DNA from: Bacteroidota bacterium
GTDB taxonomy: Bacteria > Bacteroidota > Bacteroidia > Chitinophagales > Chitinophagaceae
Assembly (NCBI GenBank): GCA_018267575.1
Contig: JAFDYF010000020.1
Coordinates: 1-64,000, forward strand
Direction: 5' to 3'
Length of the DNA stretch: 64,000 bases
Below are positions 1-9,400 of the stretch, piece by piece (position 1 is the first letter of the stretch; each line of letters starts with the position of its first letter). The position numbers were made by a program, and so were the translations under genes. Below the pieces are notes generated by a model that worked only from the letters and a program-made list of their open reading frames with translations, was not told the origin of the DNA and searched no databases.

Positions 1-60
1 GGATTCGAACCAAGACAAACAGAACCAAAATCTGTCGTACTACCATTATACTATCGGGCA
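1..60 (-). tRNA. tRNA-Gln (UUG), 3' end cut by window edge
   Basis: The reverse strand begins TGCCCGA at base 60 and continues through a D-arm. An anticodon stem ACAGA/TCTGT closes the loop TTTTGGT, which gives anticodon TTG. The T-loop GGTTCGAATCC runs to base 1. About a dozen bases of the 3' acceptor side lie outside the window. The 3' end, the usual integrase target, points away from the mobile DNA to the right. Confidence 0.93.
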
Positions 61-104
61 ATGCTGTGCAAATATAACTAATATTATCCCCTATATAAAA
101 GCAT

Positions 105-137
105 AAAAAAAGCGAAGTTTTTTACTTCGCTTTTTTT
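105..137. terminator. Bidirectional intrinsic terminator
   Basis: A perfect 14-bp stem (A7-GCGAAGT against ACTTCGC-T7) with a 5-nt T loop has an A-tract on one side and a T-tract on the other, so it can terminate transcription in both directions. It separates the tRNA gene from the accessory region. Confidence 0.75.
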
Positions 138-207
138 AAGTTGCCCTGCATGGACAATTTTCGAACCATTTTATCCCTGATTTAACAAGAATTGCTGAGT
201 TATTAAC

Positions 208-230
208 GGCCTAAAGGTAGGCCTTTTTTT
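208..230 (+). terminator. Short terminator-like hairpin
   Basis: GGCCTA and TAGGCC pair around a 4-nt AAGG loop and are followed by seven T residues on the plus strand. No intact plus-strand gene ends just before it, so it may be left over from a lost gene or may insulate the nuclease gene that starts at 276. Confidence 0.5.
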
Positions 231-275
231 ATTATGTATTGATTATTAGTAAATTAAAAATTTAATTGCTCCCAT

Positions 276-1376
276 ATGGAACTCGATAAAAGCTACCTGA
301 AATTCATCCAGTCTATTAAGAAGCAGATTGTTCAAAGCCGGTATAATGCAGCCAGGCTTGCTAACCGGGAGCAATTAGTGCTTTATTTCAAAACGGGGTT
401 GATGATTTCGGAAAAAATTAAAGCCCAAAAATGGGGTGCGAAAGTGCTGGAGCAAATTTCGACAGATCTTCAAAAAGAACTGCCTGGGTTAAAGGGATTC
501 TCCTCTGGCAATCTTAAGAAGATTAGGCTTTTTGCAGAAACTTATGCACCTCATATTAGAATTGGTTCGACGGCGTCGAACCGAATTGGTCAGGCAAGAA
601 CAGGTGAGCATTTCTCAATTAGTTCGATACTGTCGAACCAAATTGAAAACAACGCCTTTTATGAGGCGTTTACTGGAATAAGCTTCTCCCATCATTTTCT
701 TATTCTGACTAAAATAAAGGGCTGGGAAGCTCGGATTTTTTATATCCAGTCAGCATCAGCCAATTTTTGGTCTTTAACTGTGTTGGAACACCATATTGAA
801 AATGACCTGTTCAGTAATGAGGGTAAGTTGCCCAATAACTTTGAAAAAACGGTGAATCCTGCTTTAAAGCCATCAGCTTTAAAGGTATTTAAAGATGAAT
901 ATCTGCTGGATTTTATAGCAGGAGATGAACTGGACGATGAACGGCATATTGAACAGCAGGTTGTATCAAACATCCGAAACTTTATCTTACAAATGGGTAA
1001 AGGCTTTTGCTTTATTGGGAATCAGTACCGCCTTGAGGTGGATGGGGATGAGTTTTTTATTGACCTACTCTTTTTTAACCGCATTTTACAATGCCTGGTG
1101 GCTTTTGAACTGAAAAAAGGGAAGTTTAAACCTGCAGATGCTGGACAGCTTAATTTCTACTTGAATGTGTTGGACGAAAAAATAAAACTACAGCAGGAAA
1201 ATAGCAGTATTGGTATTGTACTTTGTAAGGAAAAAAATAATACGGTTGTAGAGTTTGCTATTAAAAGTTTCGATAAGGCCATGGGGGTTGCCACTTATAA
1301 AACCTCAAAACAAACTCCAGTTCAAATGAAAGGGATATTACCTGATACCGATGAGTTGGGGAAGTTGTTGGGGTAA
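276..1376 (+). CDS. YhcG/DUF1016-family PD-(D/E)xK nuclease
   Basis: This 366-residue protein has the two-part architecture of the YhcG (DUF1016) family. A helical N-terminal domain (about residues 5-90) precedes a C-terminal PD-(D/E)xK nuclease domain (about 205-350). Visible catalytic candidates are D263 (FFIDLLFF), E278-L-K280 (VAFELK) and Q291. The family is common in defence islands and near mobile elements, and is thought to act on DNA. Residues 95-124, between the domains, are encoded by two palindromic DNA segments. The gene is alone on the plus strand, opposite the restriction genes to its right. The ATG at 276 is the first in frame after the upstream hairpin. Family assignment is firm; a specific biological role is not. 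Confidence 0.88.
   Translation: MELDKSYLKFIQSIKKQIVQSRYNAARLANREQLVLYFKTGLMISEKIKAQKWGAKVLEQISTDLQKELPGLKGFSSGNLKKIRLFAETYAPHIRIGSTASNRIGQARTGEHFSISSILSNQIENNAFYEAFTGISFSHHFLILTKIKGWEARIFYIQSASANFWSLTVLEHHIENDLFSNEGKLPNNFEKTVNPALKPSALKVFKDEYLLDFIAGDELDDERHIEQQVVSNIRNFILQMGKGFCFIGNQYRLEVDGDEFFIDLLFFNRILQCLVAFELKKGKFKPADAGQLNFYLNVLDEKIKLQQENSSIGIVLCKEKNNTVVEFAIKSFDKAMGVATYKTSKQTPVQMKGILPDTDELGKLLG
559..640. repeat. Two related palindromes inside the yhcG-like gene
   Basis: The first palindrome is GGTTCGAC-GGC-GTCGAACC (564-582). The second is GTTCGA-TACTG-TCGAAC (622-638). Both have similar AATT-containing flanks. They keep the reading frame and encode the paralogous linker pieces GSTASNRIGQ and SSILSNQIEN, so they look like in-frame palindromic insertions in a permissive linker. 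Confidence 0.6.
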
Positions 1377-1467
1377 TTTTTTAATACCAGCTTAAGTATC
1401 TACTGGCATCTTTGTTACTTCGTCATCCTTTCATTTCATTGGCTGGTTAGAATAAAACTGAACTGCG

Positions 1468-2127
1468 TCAATTGCTTATGTTGTCAGAAAAGTTAAGCAT
1501 CAAATGGTAGAGAAGTAGCTCCCTTATGTTACCTGTATGCGTTGAATAATAAGAAAAATCAAATCCATTGACAATACTCCGTTTGGAAATAGATTTAAGA
1601 GTCTTTGCTTCTGGAAATTGTGAGCTCAAAAGAGTATTCAGTGAGATTATATTCTTTTCAATATCCAATTTATCAACAACAAACCCAATCATCCCATTTG
1701 TTTGGTGATAACATGAATATTTTTGAGACACAAACCTGCAAACACCTTCAACTATATATTCACCATTTAGTCCAGTTTTGCCAGTGGTATTTTTTGAATT
1801 AAGTCTCTTGCATTCAATTATGTAATAAGCATCATCTGAAACGAAAGGATTAACGGGCATTACCCTTATATCAATCCTGCCGGTATTTTCTTCAAGTTCT
1901 TTATCAAATAAAAAGTCATTGATATCATTTTTCTTTTTGAAAGCAGCCCGTTTTAAATAAGAATAAAGCAAAACATCCCTGATACTATTCTCCTCATTTG
2001 TCAGAGTCACAGCATCCAATAGCATTTGCTTGTATCCCACAATAATATATGACAGCACCCTCTCAAATTCTGCATGAAAGAAATTGCTATTGCCATTGTA
2101 TCCAGCTGCGTTTAAAAGAGGGAACAT
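1468..2127 (-). CDS. Small PD-(D/E)xK nuclease paired with the methyltransferase
   Basis: I do not recognise a named family for this 219-residue protein. A nuclease-like core is visible: E46 in an early helix, then R84-I-D86 (GRIDIRV) and E105-C-K107 (YIIECKRL). This D...ExK spacing is typical of restriction-endonuclease folds. The start codon overlaps the methyltransferase stop (TAATG at 2125-2129), so the two are translationally coupled. Inference: it is the cleavage subunit of a two-gene restriction-modification system, or an accessory nuclease to it. No signal peptide or membrane segment is seen. Confidence 0.6.
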   Translation of the reverse strand: MFPLLNAAGYNGNSNFFHAEFERVLSYIIVGYKQMLLDAVTLTNEENSIRDVLLYSYLKRAAFKKKNDINDFLFDKELEENTGRIDIRVMPVNPFVSDDAYYIIECKRLNSKNTTGKTGLNGEYIVEGVCRFVSQKYSCYHQTNGMIGFVVDKLDIEKNIISLNTLLSSQFPEAKTLKSISKRSIVNGFDFSYYSTHTGNIRELLLYHLMLNFSDNISN

Positions 2128-5100
2128 TATTTGCCAGCCCTCCCCGCCTTTAAGATTGCATCGGCAAATTCATTAACATCTAAGTGGGCAATTGCTTTAT
2201 GCCAAAGCCGTCTTTCGTTAGGTTTAACAATATAGAAGTAATCCTTTTCGAAGCCTCGAATATCTTTTTGTATAAAAAGTTTATCAGTTATTTTGTCAGA
2301 ACTCACTTTGGTAAGAAGTGATAAAATTTCATCTTCATTATTTTGCTTATTTATCCAGGTAATCTGCTTAGCTCCATCTGAGTCATTCACAGTTTTGAAA
2401 AACATTCCAACAATTTGTTTGGTATGCCAAATTTCAACGATAAATTTTCCGATAGGAGTGTCCAATTGTGATTTAAACCTTTTTATAAATATTGAAGCAT
2501 AGTCGCCTAGTGTTTTATCCTCAAAAGCAAGAGAAAGAAATAATTTCTTTTTTTCATCCTCTGTTCCGATAATAAATTTTCGATTGATTTGTAAGGCATA
2601 ATCAACAAGGCTAAATTCAATAGCAGTAAAGTTTAGTTTTTTATAAACGCTTTTTTCAATCTCACCATATGCTGACTTAATTGTGTTTGTCAAATTTTGT
2701 ATTTTACTTTCATCATGTAAAGCTTTATTTTTCTCTAAATAAATTAATTGCAGAGCTTGTTCTATAGTCCGAATATGTTCGCTGGCTTCTAATTCGAGAT
2801 AAGGGAGGCTGTATTTGTTATAATTTTTTACTCTTTCTCTTTCGATTCCAATCGATGCAAAAGTATTAACGGCATAATAAGCAAAAAGGGATGTACTAAA
2901 AATAGCTGCAATATTATCTAAAATAGAAATATTCGCTTTTGTAAATGCTTTAATAGAGGTAATCGAATCCTTAAATAACAAATCTTTTCTTGATACAGAA
3001 CATTTTGCAGTTAACGTAGACATATCGATGCCTTCTCGTATCAAGAGCATAGGAGCCTTAAATAGCCGTTCATCTCTTAACCTATGAACCTTCGCTTTTT
3101 TAAACTCACTAATTTTCCCCACCTCTATAAAAAAGGGAGAAACACCATAAGCATCAATGAATGGTAAACCAATCAGATGTTTTGAACTATATGTTGGATT
3201 GCTGCTGTATTGTAATCCCGTACCTTCAATTACCTTGTTGCTATCGGATACGACGCTTTTTATAGTAGGGAAAGAGTCCTTGATTCTTTTTAATAGGTTG
3301 TAATCCAGATAAGAACCATATACCAAAGTTTTCCAAACCCAATCATCCTGTTTTAATTTTCGCTGTTCAATTTCTTTATAGTCTGATCGGTTGATTGTAA
3401 AAATTTTAAATAATGAAAAGAATTGGCTTTCTTTCAAAGTAATGTGTTCTGTTTTGTTGAAATCAGTGTTTTTTGAGTATGCATAACGATAAAAAACCAC
3501 AGCAGCAGGAGCAACCGCAGGTTGATTTGATTTCTCAAACACTTCAAAGCGCACCGGTGCTAATTCAAAAACTCTGTCAATAAAAAACTCTTCAAGCCAG
3601 TATTGCCTAAAAGGGCTGAACTTGTCGTTATATCCAAGATTATATAAAATGCTGCTTCGGATGATAAGAGCTATCTGAGTTGCTTCTTTGCAGAAATCGC
3701 TTACTCTTAGTACAAAACCTTCAGCTATTTCATTATTATTGATGGCGATTTGATATTTTTTTACTTCTCTCTTTTCTCTTTCCTTTCGGTTTTTAAGATA
3801 TTTGTTCCCTATCTCAGTCATTGAACTTCCCTTCCATGGCGGATTTCCAACAATAAAAGCAAATTCTATTTCATTAATTTGATTGTTAAAGGATGCGGTT
3901 TCATCAAAAAAATCAGCATTAAAAAAATTGCTTTCTATGAGATTAGGGAACTTGAATGTTTCTATTCCCGGCGGTTCTAAATAGTCTAACAGAGTTAAAT
4001 AAATTGAGAATACTGCTACTTGTATAGCACTTGCGTCTTTATCAACTCCAAAAATATTTTCTTTTGCCAATTTTCTAATGGCAGTTTTAAACTTTTCTGA
4101 TTTAGTATCAATACCAGTTTCCAAAATAAACTTCTCAATAATTTTTCTTAAAGTTTCGACCAAAAATATACCTGATCCGCATGCAGGGTCTAGTACTTTA
4201 CATGTGAAATCAGATTGATCGGCATTAAGTTTTTTATCAACTGTTTCTTTAAGAATATAGTCAACTAAGAACAGGGGAGTGTAATATGCACCCTCAGCTT
4301 GCTGATTATTTTCCCCAATAAACAACTCGTAAACATTACTAATAAACTCTATTGGAATAATTGAAAAGTCATACAATTGAAACAGGGAAAGTTGCCCGTT
4401 ATAAATATCTTCGCCCTTTAGCAGTCTTTTTATTACCTGATAATCTTCTTTTGTTATTTTTTTGTATTCAGCGGAAGTTAATGGAAACAAATCTCCGTTA
4501 AAGCCTTCCTTATTGTCTTCAAAATAATCGAAGAAATTTCTTATAGACTTTGGGCTATTTAACAAATCACAGAACTCGTCGTTTGACCAGGTTCGAAGTT
4601 TCCCGTCAAACCTCATTTTAACTTTTCTGTCTATAAGATATCGTACGAAGATGGCTTTACCAATTATGGCATTAACAATCTTTGTGTCTAATTCATGCTC
4701 CTCAACCAGCAAATCTCTAGCAGCTTTTATATTTTCTAAAAGATGATAGTCAATTCGGTTTTTATAGCCCAAATGCTCATTATACTGTTCCCATGTTCTC
4801 CCAGTTACAAGTTCAAAATAACTAAAGTCGGTAAGTTTACCAGAGCCACCAATTTTCTGAAGGGACGCCTTCTCTTTTAAATAGTTAAAACCATTGAAGA
4901 TTTCGATGCTGTGTCCGTTGGTAATAATTGCAATAGGGCACTCATTAAAATTCCAAATTGCTTTATGGAGTTCGTCTTTATTAATTGGGTTTTCAAAAAA
5001 CAGAATTAGTGGTTTGTTGTCAAAACAAAAAAAAGCGTCTGGCCGAATCTTTCTTTCAATCAGCCTTTTTACCCTGTTGGGAAATCCGGTTTCATTTTTC

Positions 5101-5180
5101 CAAAGTCCTTCCTGTGTAATGAAAAGGCCATTACTTCTATCCAATCCAAGCGTTACAAATAAGTTATTTAATCCAGTCAT
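2127..5180 (-). CDS. N6-adenine DNA methyltransferase, type IIG-like restriction-modification protein
   Basis: This 1017-residue protein has an N-terminal restriction-like region (about 30-130) and a helical linker. The N6-adenine methyltransferase domain has AdoMet motif I DPACGSG (331-337) and catalytic motif IV NPPW (446-449), preceded by GAYYTP (297-302). The C-terminal half looks like a target-recognition and helical region, as in Eco57I/BREX-type methylases. In the N-terminal region P47-D48 is followed by F-E63-N-P rather than ExK, so its own nuclease site may be inactive. The next gene overlaps by one base and encodes a separate ExK nuclease. It has its own promoter (5198-5230), so it is not simply the tail of the Wadjet operon 147 bp upstream. 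Modification is certain by motif; restriction is inferred. Confidence 0.85.
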   Translation of the reverse strand: MTGLNNLFVTLGLDRSNGLFITQEGLWKNETGFPNRVKRLIERKIRPDAFFCFDNKPLILFFENPINKDELHKAIWNFNECPIAIITNGHSIEIFNGFNYLKEKASLQKIGGSGKLTDFSYFELVTGRTWEQYNEHLGYKNRIDYHLLENIKAARDLLVEEHELDTKIVNAIIGKAIFVRYLIDRKVKMRFDGKLRTWSNDEFCDLLNSPKSIRNFFDYFEDNKEGFNGDLFPLTSAEYKKITKEDYQVIKRLLKGEDIYNGQLSLFQLYDFSIIPIEFISNVYELFIGENNQQAEGAYYTPLFLVDYILKETVDKKLNADQSDFTCKVLDPACGSGIFLVETLRKIIEKFILETGIDTKSEKFKTAIRKLAKENIFGVDKDASAIQVAVFSIYLTLLDYLEPPGIETFKFPNLIESNFFNADFFDETASFNNQINEIEFAFIVGNPPWKGSSMTEIGNKYLKNRKEREKREVKKYQIAINNNEIAEGFVLRVSDFCKEATQIALIIRSSILYNLGYNDKFSPFRQYWLEEFFIDRVFELAPVRFEVFEKSNQPAVAPAAVVFYRYAYSKNTDFNKTEHITLKESQFFSLFKIFTINRSDYKEIEQRKLKQDDWVWKTLVYGSYLDYNLLKRIKDSFPTIKSVVSDSNKVIEGTGLQYSSNPTYSSKHLIGLPFIDAYGVSPFFIEVGKISEFKKAKVHRLRDERLFKAPMLLIREGIDMSTLTAKCSVSRKDLLFKDSITSIKAFTKANISILDNIAAIFSTSLFAYYAVNTFASIGIERERVKNYNKYSLPYLELEASEHIRTIEQALQLIYLEKNKALHDESKIQNLTNTIKSAYGEIEKSVYKKLNFTAIEFSLVDYALQINRKFIIGTEDEKKKLFLSLAFEDKTLGDYASIFIKRFKSQLDTPIGKFIVEIWHTKQIVGMFFKTVNDSDGAKQITWINKQNNEDEILSLLTKVSSDKITDKLFIQKDIRGFEKDYFYIVKPNERRLWHKAIAHLDVNEFADAILKAGRAGK

Positions 5181-5197
5181 TTTTATTTAGACGAAAT

Positions 5198-5230
5198 CAA
5201 AAATACTAAAATAATTAGTATTTTGGCAAA
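5198..5230 (-). promoter_or_regulatory. Methyltransferase promoter with overlapping operator palindrome
   Basis: On the minus strand, TTTG (5230-5227) lies 21 nt before TATTTTTG (5205-5198), a Bacteroidetes -33/-7 pair. The -7 box ends about 18 nt before the start codon. A dyad AAAATACTAA/TTAGTATTTT (5200-5224, 5-nt loop) covers the spacer and most of the -7 box, which is the layout of a repressor operator. Confidence 0.55.
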
Positions 5231-5327
5231 TCTTTTCTCAAAAATAATGGATAACAGGGGTTTAAGGGCCAAAAATTGCCTTCAAGCCAATGAATATGCC
5301 GTATTTATTAAGAGATATTCACGATGA

Positions 5328-6491
5328 TTAACCTGTTATTACCCGCCTAAAGCAATTATCTGCGTACTCCTGCCTTATTTTCTCTTGTTCCAATCGAAGA
5401 TTATTAGTCTTCAAAAATGTAAACATTTCAAATTCAGACGCTGTTAAATGTTTTAAGTTTTCCGTGTTGGTAATTTCGCCGGCAACTAATCCTTCTTTGC
5501 CGAATAAGTCAAATGTTTCCCTATCCATCATTACAGATTTTGTTTGCGGGAAATAAGACCGCATTTGATGCAGTATTTGAAAACCATGAGCATCTAAGTC
5601 GCCCCAATAGAAAATGTTTTTTTCTTTTAGCCAGTTCGAATTGCTTAGATAGCTAATCATGAAGCCACCACCACTCCAAATAGCAATGGTTGATGGTAAT
5701 GTTGGTAGCGCAAGAAAGTTCATTTTATTTTCCGTAAGCAATATATTGGAGCAGGTAAGGATTAATTTATTAAAATCTGCTAATGGAATCCTCAGGTCAG
5801 AAAGGCCTGCAATTTGTAATTGATTATCCAGTATTCTTAAACGGATCGTCGGCTCATCATATTTAAGATAAAATCTCTTTACCAGTGATTTTTCAGAAGC
5901 ATCACGTCTATGTTCTGGTATAAGGTAGTCAAGCAACGATTTAATTACAGTTTCGTTTTGTTCTATAAACTTCGTGTGCAAATCAATAGGCAATTGCCTA
6001 ACATACATTTCCGGCTTTGGGTTATTTATGAAGTATGTACAAACTTTAAGTATGTCCCCCCATTGGCTATCATACTCAATAACAGTTATAGGATTACAAT
6101 ATAACCAGTCTTTTAATTGTGGTAACTGCTGCAAAATATATGAACTGCTGTTTAAAAAATAGCTCCAATCTTTTTTCTTATCGATAAAAGAGATATAGTC
6201 ATCTACTGATTCGAAAGTAATGGATTGCGGAAGTGAATGGCTGCCTGTTTTCCTGAAGTTTACATCCTCCTTATTGATGACATATCCATAGCCCAACTTA
6301 TCTTTTGAGTTTTTATATAATTCATTTAACTGCGACTGTAGCTCACCAAATTTTTCTTTTAAAGTGGATGAACTTATTTTCCCGATACGATCAATACTTT
6401 TAGGAAAGAAAGCTTCGTTTTTCAAGTGGCTTTGCAAAAAGGGTTTCCACCATTTTAGACCCTGAGTTTTTATTTCCTGTGGACTAATCAT
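5328..6491 (-). CDS. jetD: Wadjet nuclease subunit JetD (DUF3322/DUF2220)
   Basis: This 387-residue protein has a DUF3322-like N-terminal half and a DUF2220 Toprim-type C-terminal half. Toprim residues are visible: E254 in LLTENKMNF, and D298/D300 in YWGDLDAHG. In type I Wadjet, JetD is the metal-dependent nuclease that cuts circular plasmid DNA after the SMC complex has extruded it. Its start overlaps the jetC stop by 8 bp, and it is last in a four-gene operon. Length and gene order match the family. Key catalytic residues appear intact, so the system is likely functional. Confidence 0.93.
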   Translation of the reverse strand: MISPQEIKTQGLKWWKPFLQSHLKNEAFFPKSIDRIGKISSSTLKEKFGELQSQLNELYKNSKDKLGYGYVINKEDVNFRKTGSHSLPQSITFESVDDYISFIDKKKDWSYFLNSSSYILQQLPQLKDWLYCNPITVIEYDSQWGDILKVCTYFINNPKPEMYVRQLPIDLHTKFIEQNETVIKSLLDYLIPEHRRDASEKSLVKRFYLKYDEPTIRLRILDNQLQIAGLSDLRIPLADFNKLILTCSNILLTENKMNFLALPTLPSTIAIWSGGGFMISYLSNSNWLKEKNIFYWGDLDAHGFQILHQMRSYFPQTKSVMMDRETFDLFGKEGLVAGEITNTENLKHLTASEFEMFTFLKTNNLRLEQEKIRQEYADNCFRRVITG

Positions 6492-9400
6492 TGTTTACAT
6501 CAGAATTTTCAACAGGCTGCAGCAGTGCGTTTCTTTTCGCTTTTTCTTCCTTATACTGTTGAACGGTTAAATTACTTATTTGAGAATTGTTACCATCCCG
6601 GTTGCTGATAAAGTGAAAGGCATTTACATGATTCTCGATGATGTGAATCTTCTGAAGGGGAGTGACAATCAATAGCTGTAAGTTTAATTTTCTAAAAAGC
6701 TCAAGCCCATATCTTGTACTTTCATCACTGCCTCTGCCGAAAGCTTCATCTATAACCACAAAGCGGAAGCTTCTGCTTTTGTCTTCTCCAAACTGTAATC
6801 CAAACTGGTATGCTAAAGCGGATGCGAGAATAGTATAAGCTAGTTTTTCTTTCTGCCCTCCACTTTTACCCCCAGAACCTTCATAAAATTCTTTTTCACT
6901 ATCATCTGATGAATACCGTTCGCTGGCATTAAATTCAAACCAATTTCTTACATCTGTAACAGTATGTGTCCATTCTTTATCAATATTTTCCATGCTTGCA
7001 AAGCGATCGAGTATCTTTTTTACTTGTTCATATTTCGCTTCATTGTATAAGCCTGTCTCATCGCCCAGCGTATTTATGTAACACAAACGCAAATCCTCTT
7101 TAAACTGCCTGATATCTTTGCTGGTTGTCGGATCAATCAGTATTGTGATATATGTATCCTTGGCAGAGTCATAAACAATGTCGTGAAGGTGTTGATTTAT
7201 GTAGACAATTTTTTGTTTTATATCCTTCTCATGTTTGTCAAGCTGGTTATCAAATACAGCAATGCTGTTTATCACATTCCTGTTTAATTCTTCTTTAAAC
7301 CGATCTTCATGTTTTTTTAAATCTTCGTTTGCCAGCAATTCATACTTCTTAATGTACTCAGCCCTTGCTTCTACGTCCTCGCTAAACTCACTATATTCAG
7401 CTTTGGAGTGATCTTTTATGTCTCTCATCTTCCTGGTAATGTTATTGGCCAGGCGTGAAAGATTGCTTCTCATTCTTTTTAACTCTCCATTTTCACCTTC
7501 AAATTGTTTTCTAAACTGTTCCTGGAATGAATCAGCATTACTTAATTTGAAAGTCTTATCACCGACTTTTTCTTCAATTACCGGGAAGTATTTCTTTTTC
7601 CTGATTTCATCTATTAAACTTATTAGAGACCTGGCAATTCCAAGTTGGCTATTATAAGTATCTAAAGTTTTTTGCAACCCGCCAATTTCCTGATTCTTTT
7701 TTGTTTCCTTTTCTTTTAAGTCTGTTAGTGTTTTTTCGACTTCTTCTAAACTTTTCTTAAGCTTATTCAGTAAATCATTTTTGTCCAATAGTTCATTTTG
7801 TTCTTTTTCAAGTTCGATGATTTTTTTTACCTCTTGTTGCCAGTTAATAACGCTATAATCTTTTAACTCGATGATTTTGCTTACTGTTGTTTTAGTAGTG
7901 TTGTTTGTGGTTTCTTCCTTTTCAATTTTTTCTTTTTGAATATTAATAGTCCTAATGGATGATTCTATTTCAATGATGTTTTCTTCGAGTGCATTTATTT
8001 TGTCAATATTGGTCCATCCTAAAACAAAGTTCCTCTTGTCGTTTATATTCCACCTGTCATCTTTAGTGTGCCTTATTTTCCCCTTTTTAATCAAACCCTG
8101 CATCGTAATACCATTTGGTATTTGTAATAATTCTTCTTCTTCCACACAAGCAAATTCGGCATAATTGCGAAAGAGATAATTTTCGAGCCATGTATCAAAT
8201 ACTGTATCAGGTTTTGTCTCAATTTTATTTAATACACTATCATTACTCAATTGCTTTATGTAACTATCCCTCTTATTGGTGTCTGCTTCAAGGTAATTTA
8301 GTTTTCTACCCCGACCGTCATTGCTCCTCAATGTTTTTCCATTAACATACCGGCTTACACTTCTATAGTGCTGAGAAGGGACAAGAAGGTTCATCGCAAA
8401 ATCGTGTAACAATCTTTCTATAGCGCCTTCCCATTTAGTTTCATCATCCTGCACTTTTAGCAATTCTCCTGCAAATGGTAACTCATCCTCTTCAATCCGT
8501 AAATCCATGCAAATCTGATTGCGAATCTCAATTAACCATGCCGGTATCTGACTTTTCCTTGCACGCAAAGAATCCAATTCTGCCTGCTCATCTTTTAGTT
8601 CATTTAATTTTTCACGGAGCTCACCCACGATTTTATCCCTGTCATCTCTGAGTTCCCTTTCTCTTTTTTGGCACTTATCAAAAATTACCTGTCCCTCCTG
8701 TAAGTTTCTTGAGAAGCCAGCTTCATTTTCTACACCACTTAATCCGCATCGTTTTGCAAGTAAATCGTAGCTATCCCAATCTTTTTTCTTTGTCTCTTTA
8801 GACGAAGTACGGCTATTTATTTCATCTGCAATTTGTTCAAGTCTTTTGCCTCCGTTGTTGTCAATGTCCTGTTTTAAACTGAATTTTTTATTGTCAGCAA
8901 TCTTATAATCATCCTGTATTGATTTTAAGGTAAGATGCGCCAATTCCAAATCACTGGATGTTTCGGAAATAGCATTTTCAATGAGTGTAATTTTCTTTTC
9001 TGCAAACCATACTGGTACTACAGACAGCATTTCTTCTATCTTTTCTATTTCGTTACTTAGTTCCCCATACTGAACTGCAAATTCAACAAGAGGCCTAAGA
9101 TGTTCATATTGTTCCCTGGCATGTACAACAGCAGCATGGGCTTTATTTAATTCATCAAATCTTTTTAATAGAACCGCAATCTGTTCCTTAACATCAGTCT
9201 TTTCAAGCATTTGCTCCCTTACAAAATCCGTTAAACTACTTACAGACTTCATGGATACGGTTTGATAAAAAAGATCGATTGCTTTATCACTTGTCATTCC
9301 GAATTTGTGCCTGAAATATTCACTGTACCTGCCGAAATTATCATCGAATAAACTTACGCCTTGTAAATTCCTTAGACGCTTCCTTAACTCGGCTATTTCT

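Noticed and set aside
1..60. tRNA-Gln as the attachment site for the accessory DNA to its right
   Set aside because: The 3' end of the tRNA, the usual integration target, points left out of the window, and no copy of its 3' end was seen elsewhere in it.
2127..5180. BREX or DISARM membership of the methyltransferase
   Set aside because: No pglZ, brxC, helicase or phospholipase-D gene accompanies it; only a small nuclease gene does.
5239..5246. Second perfect TATTTTTG -7 box upstream of the methyltransferase
   Set aside because: It lacks a well-placed -33 box and lies further from the start than the one at 5198, so it was not given its own entry.
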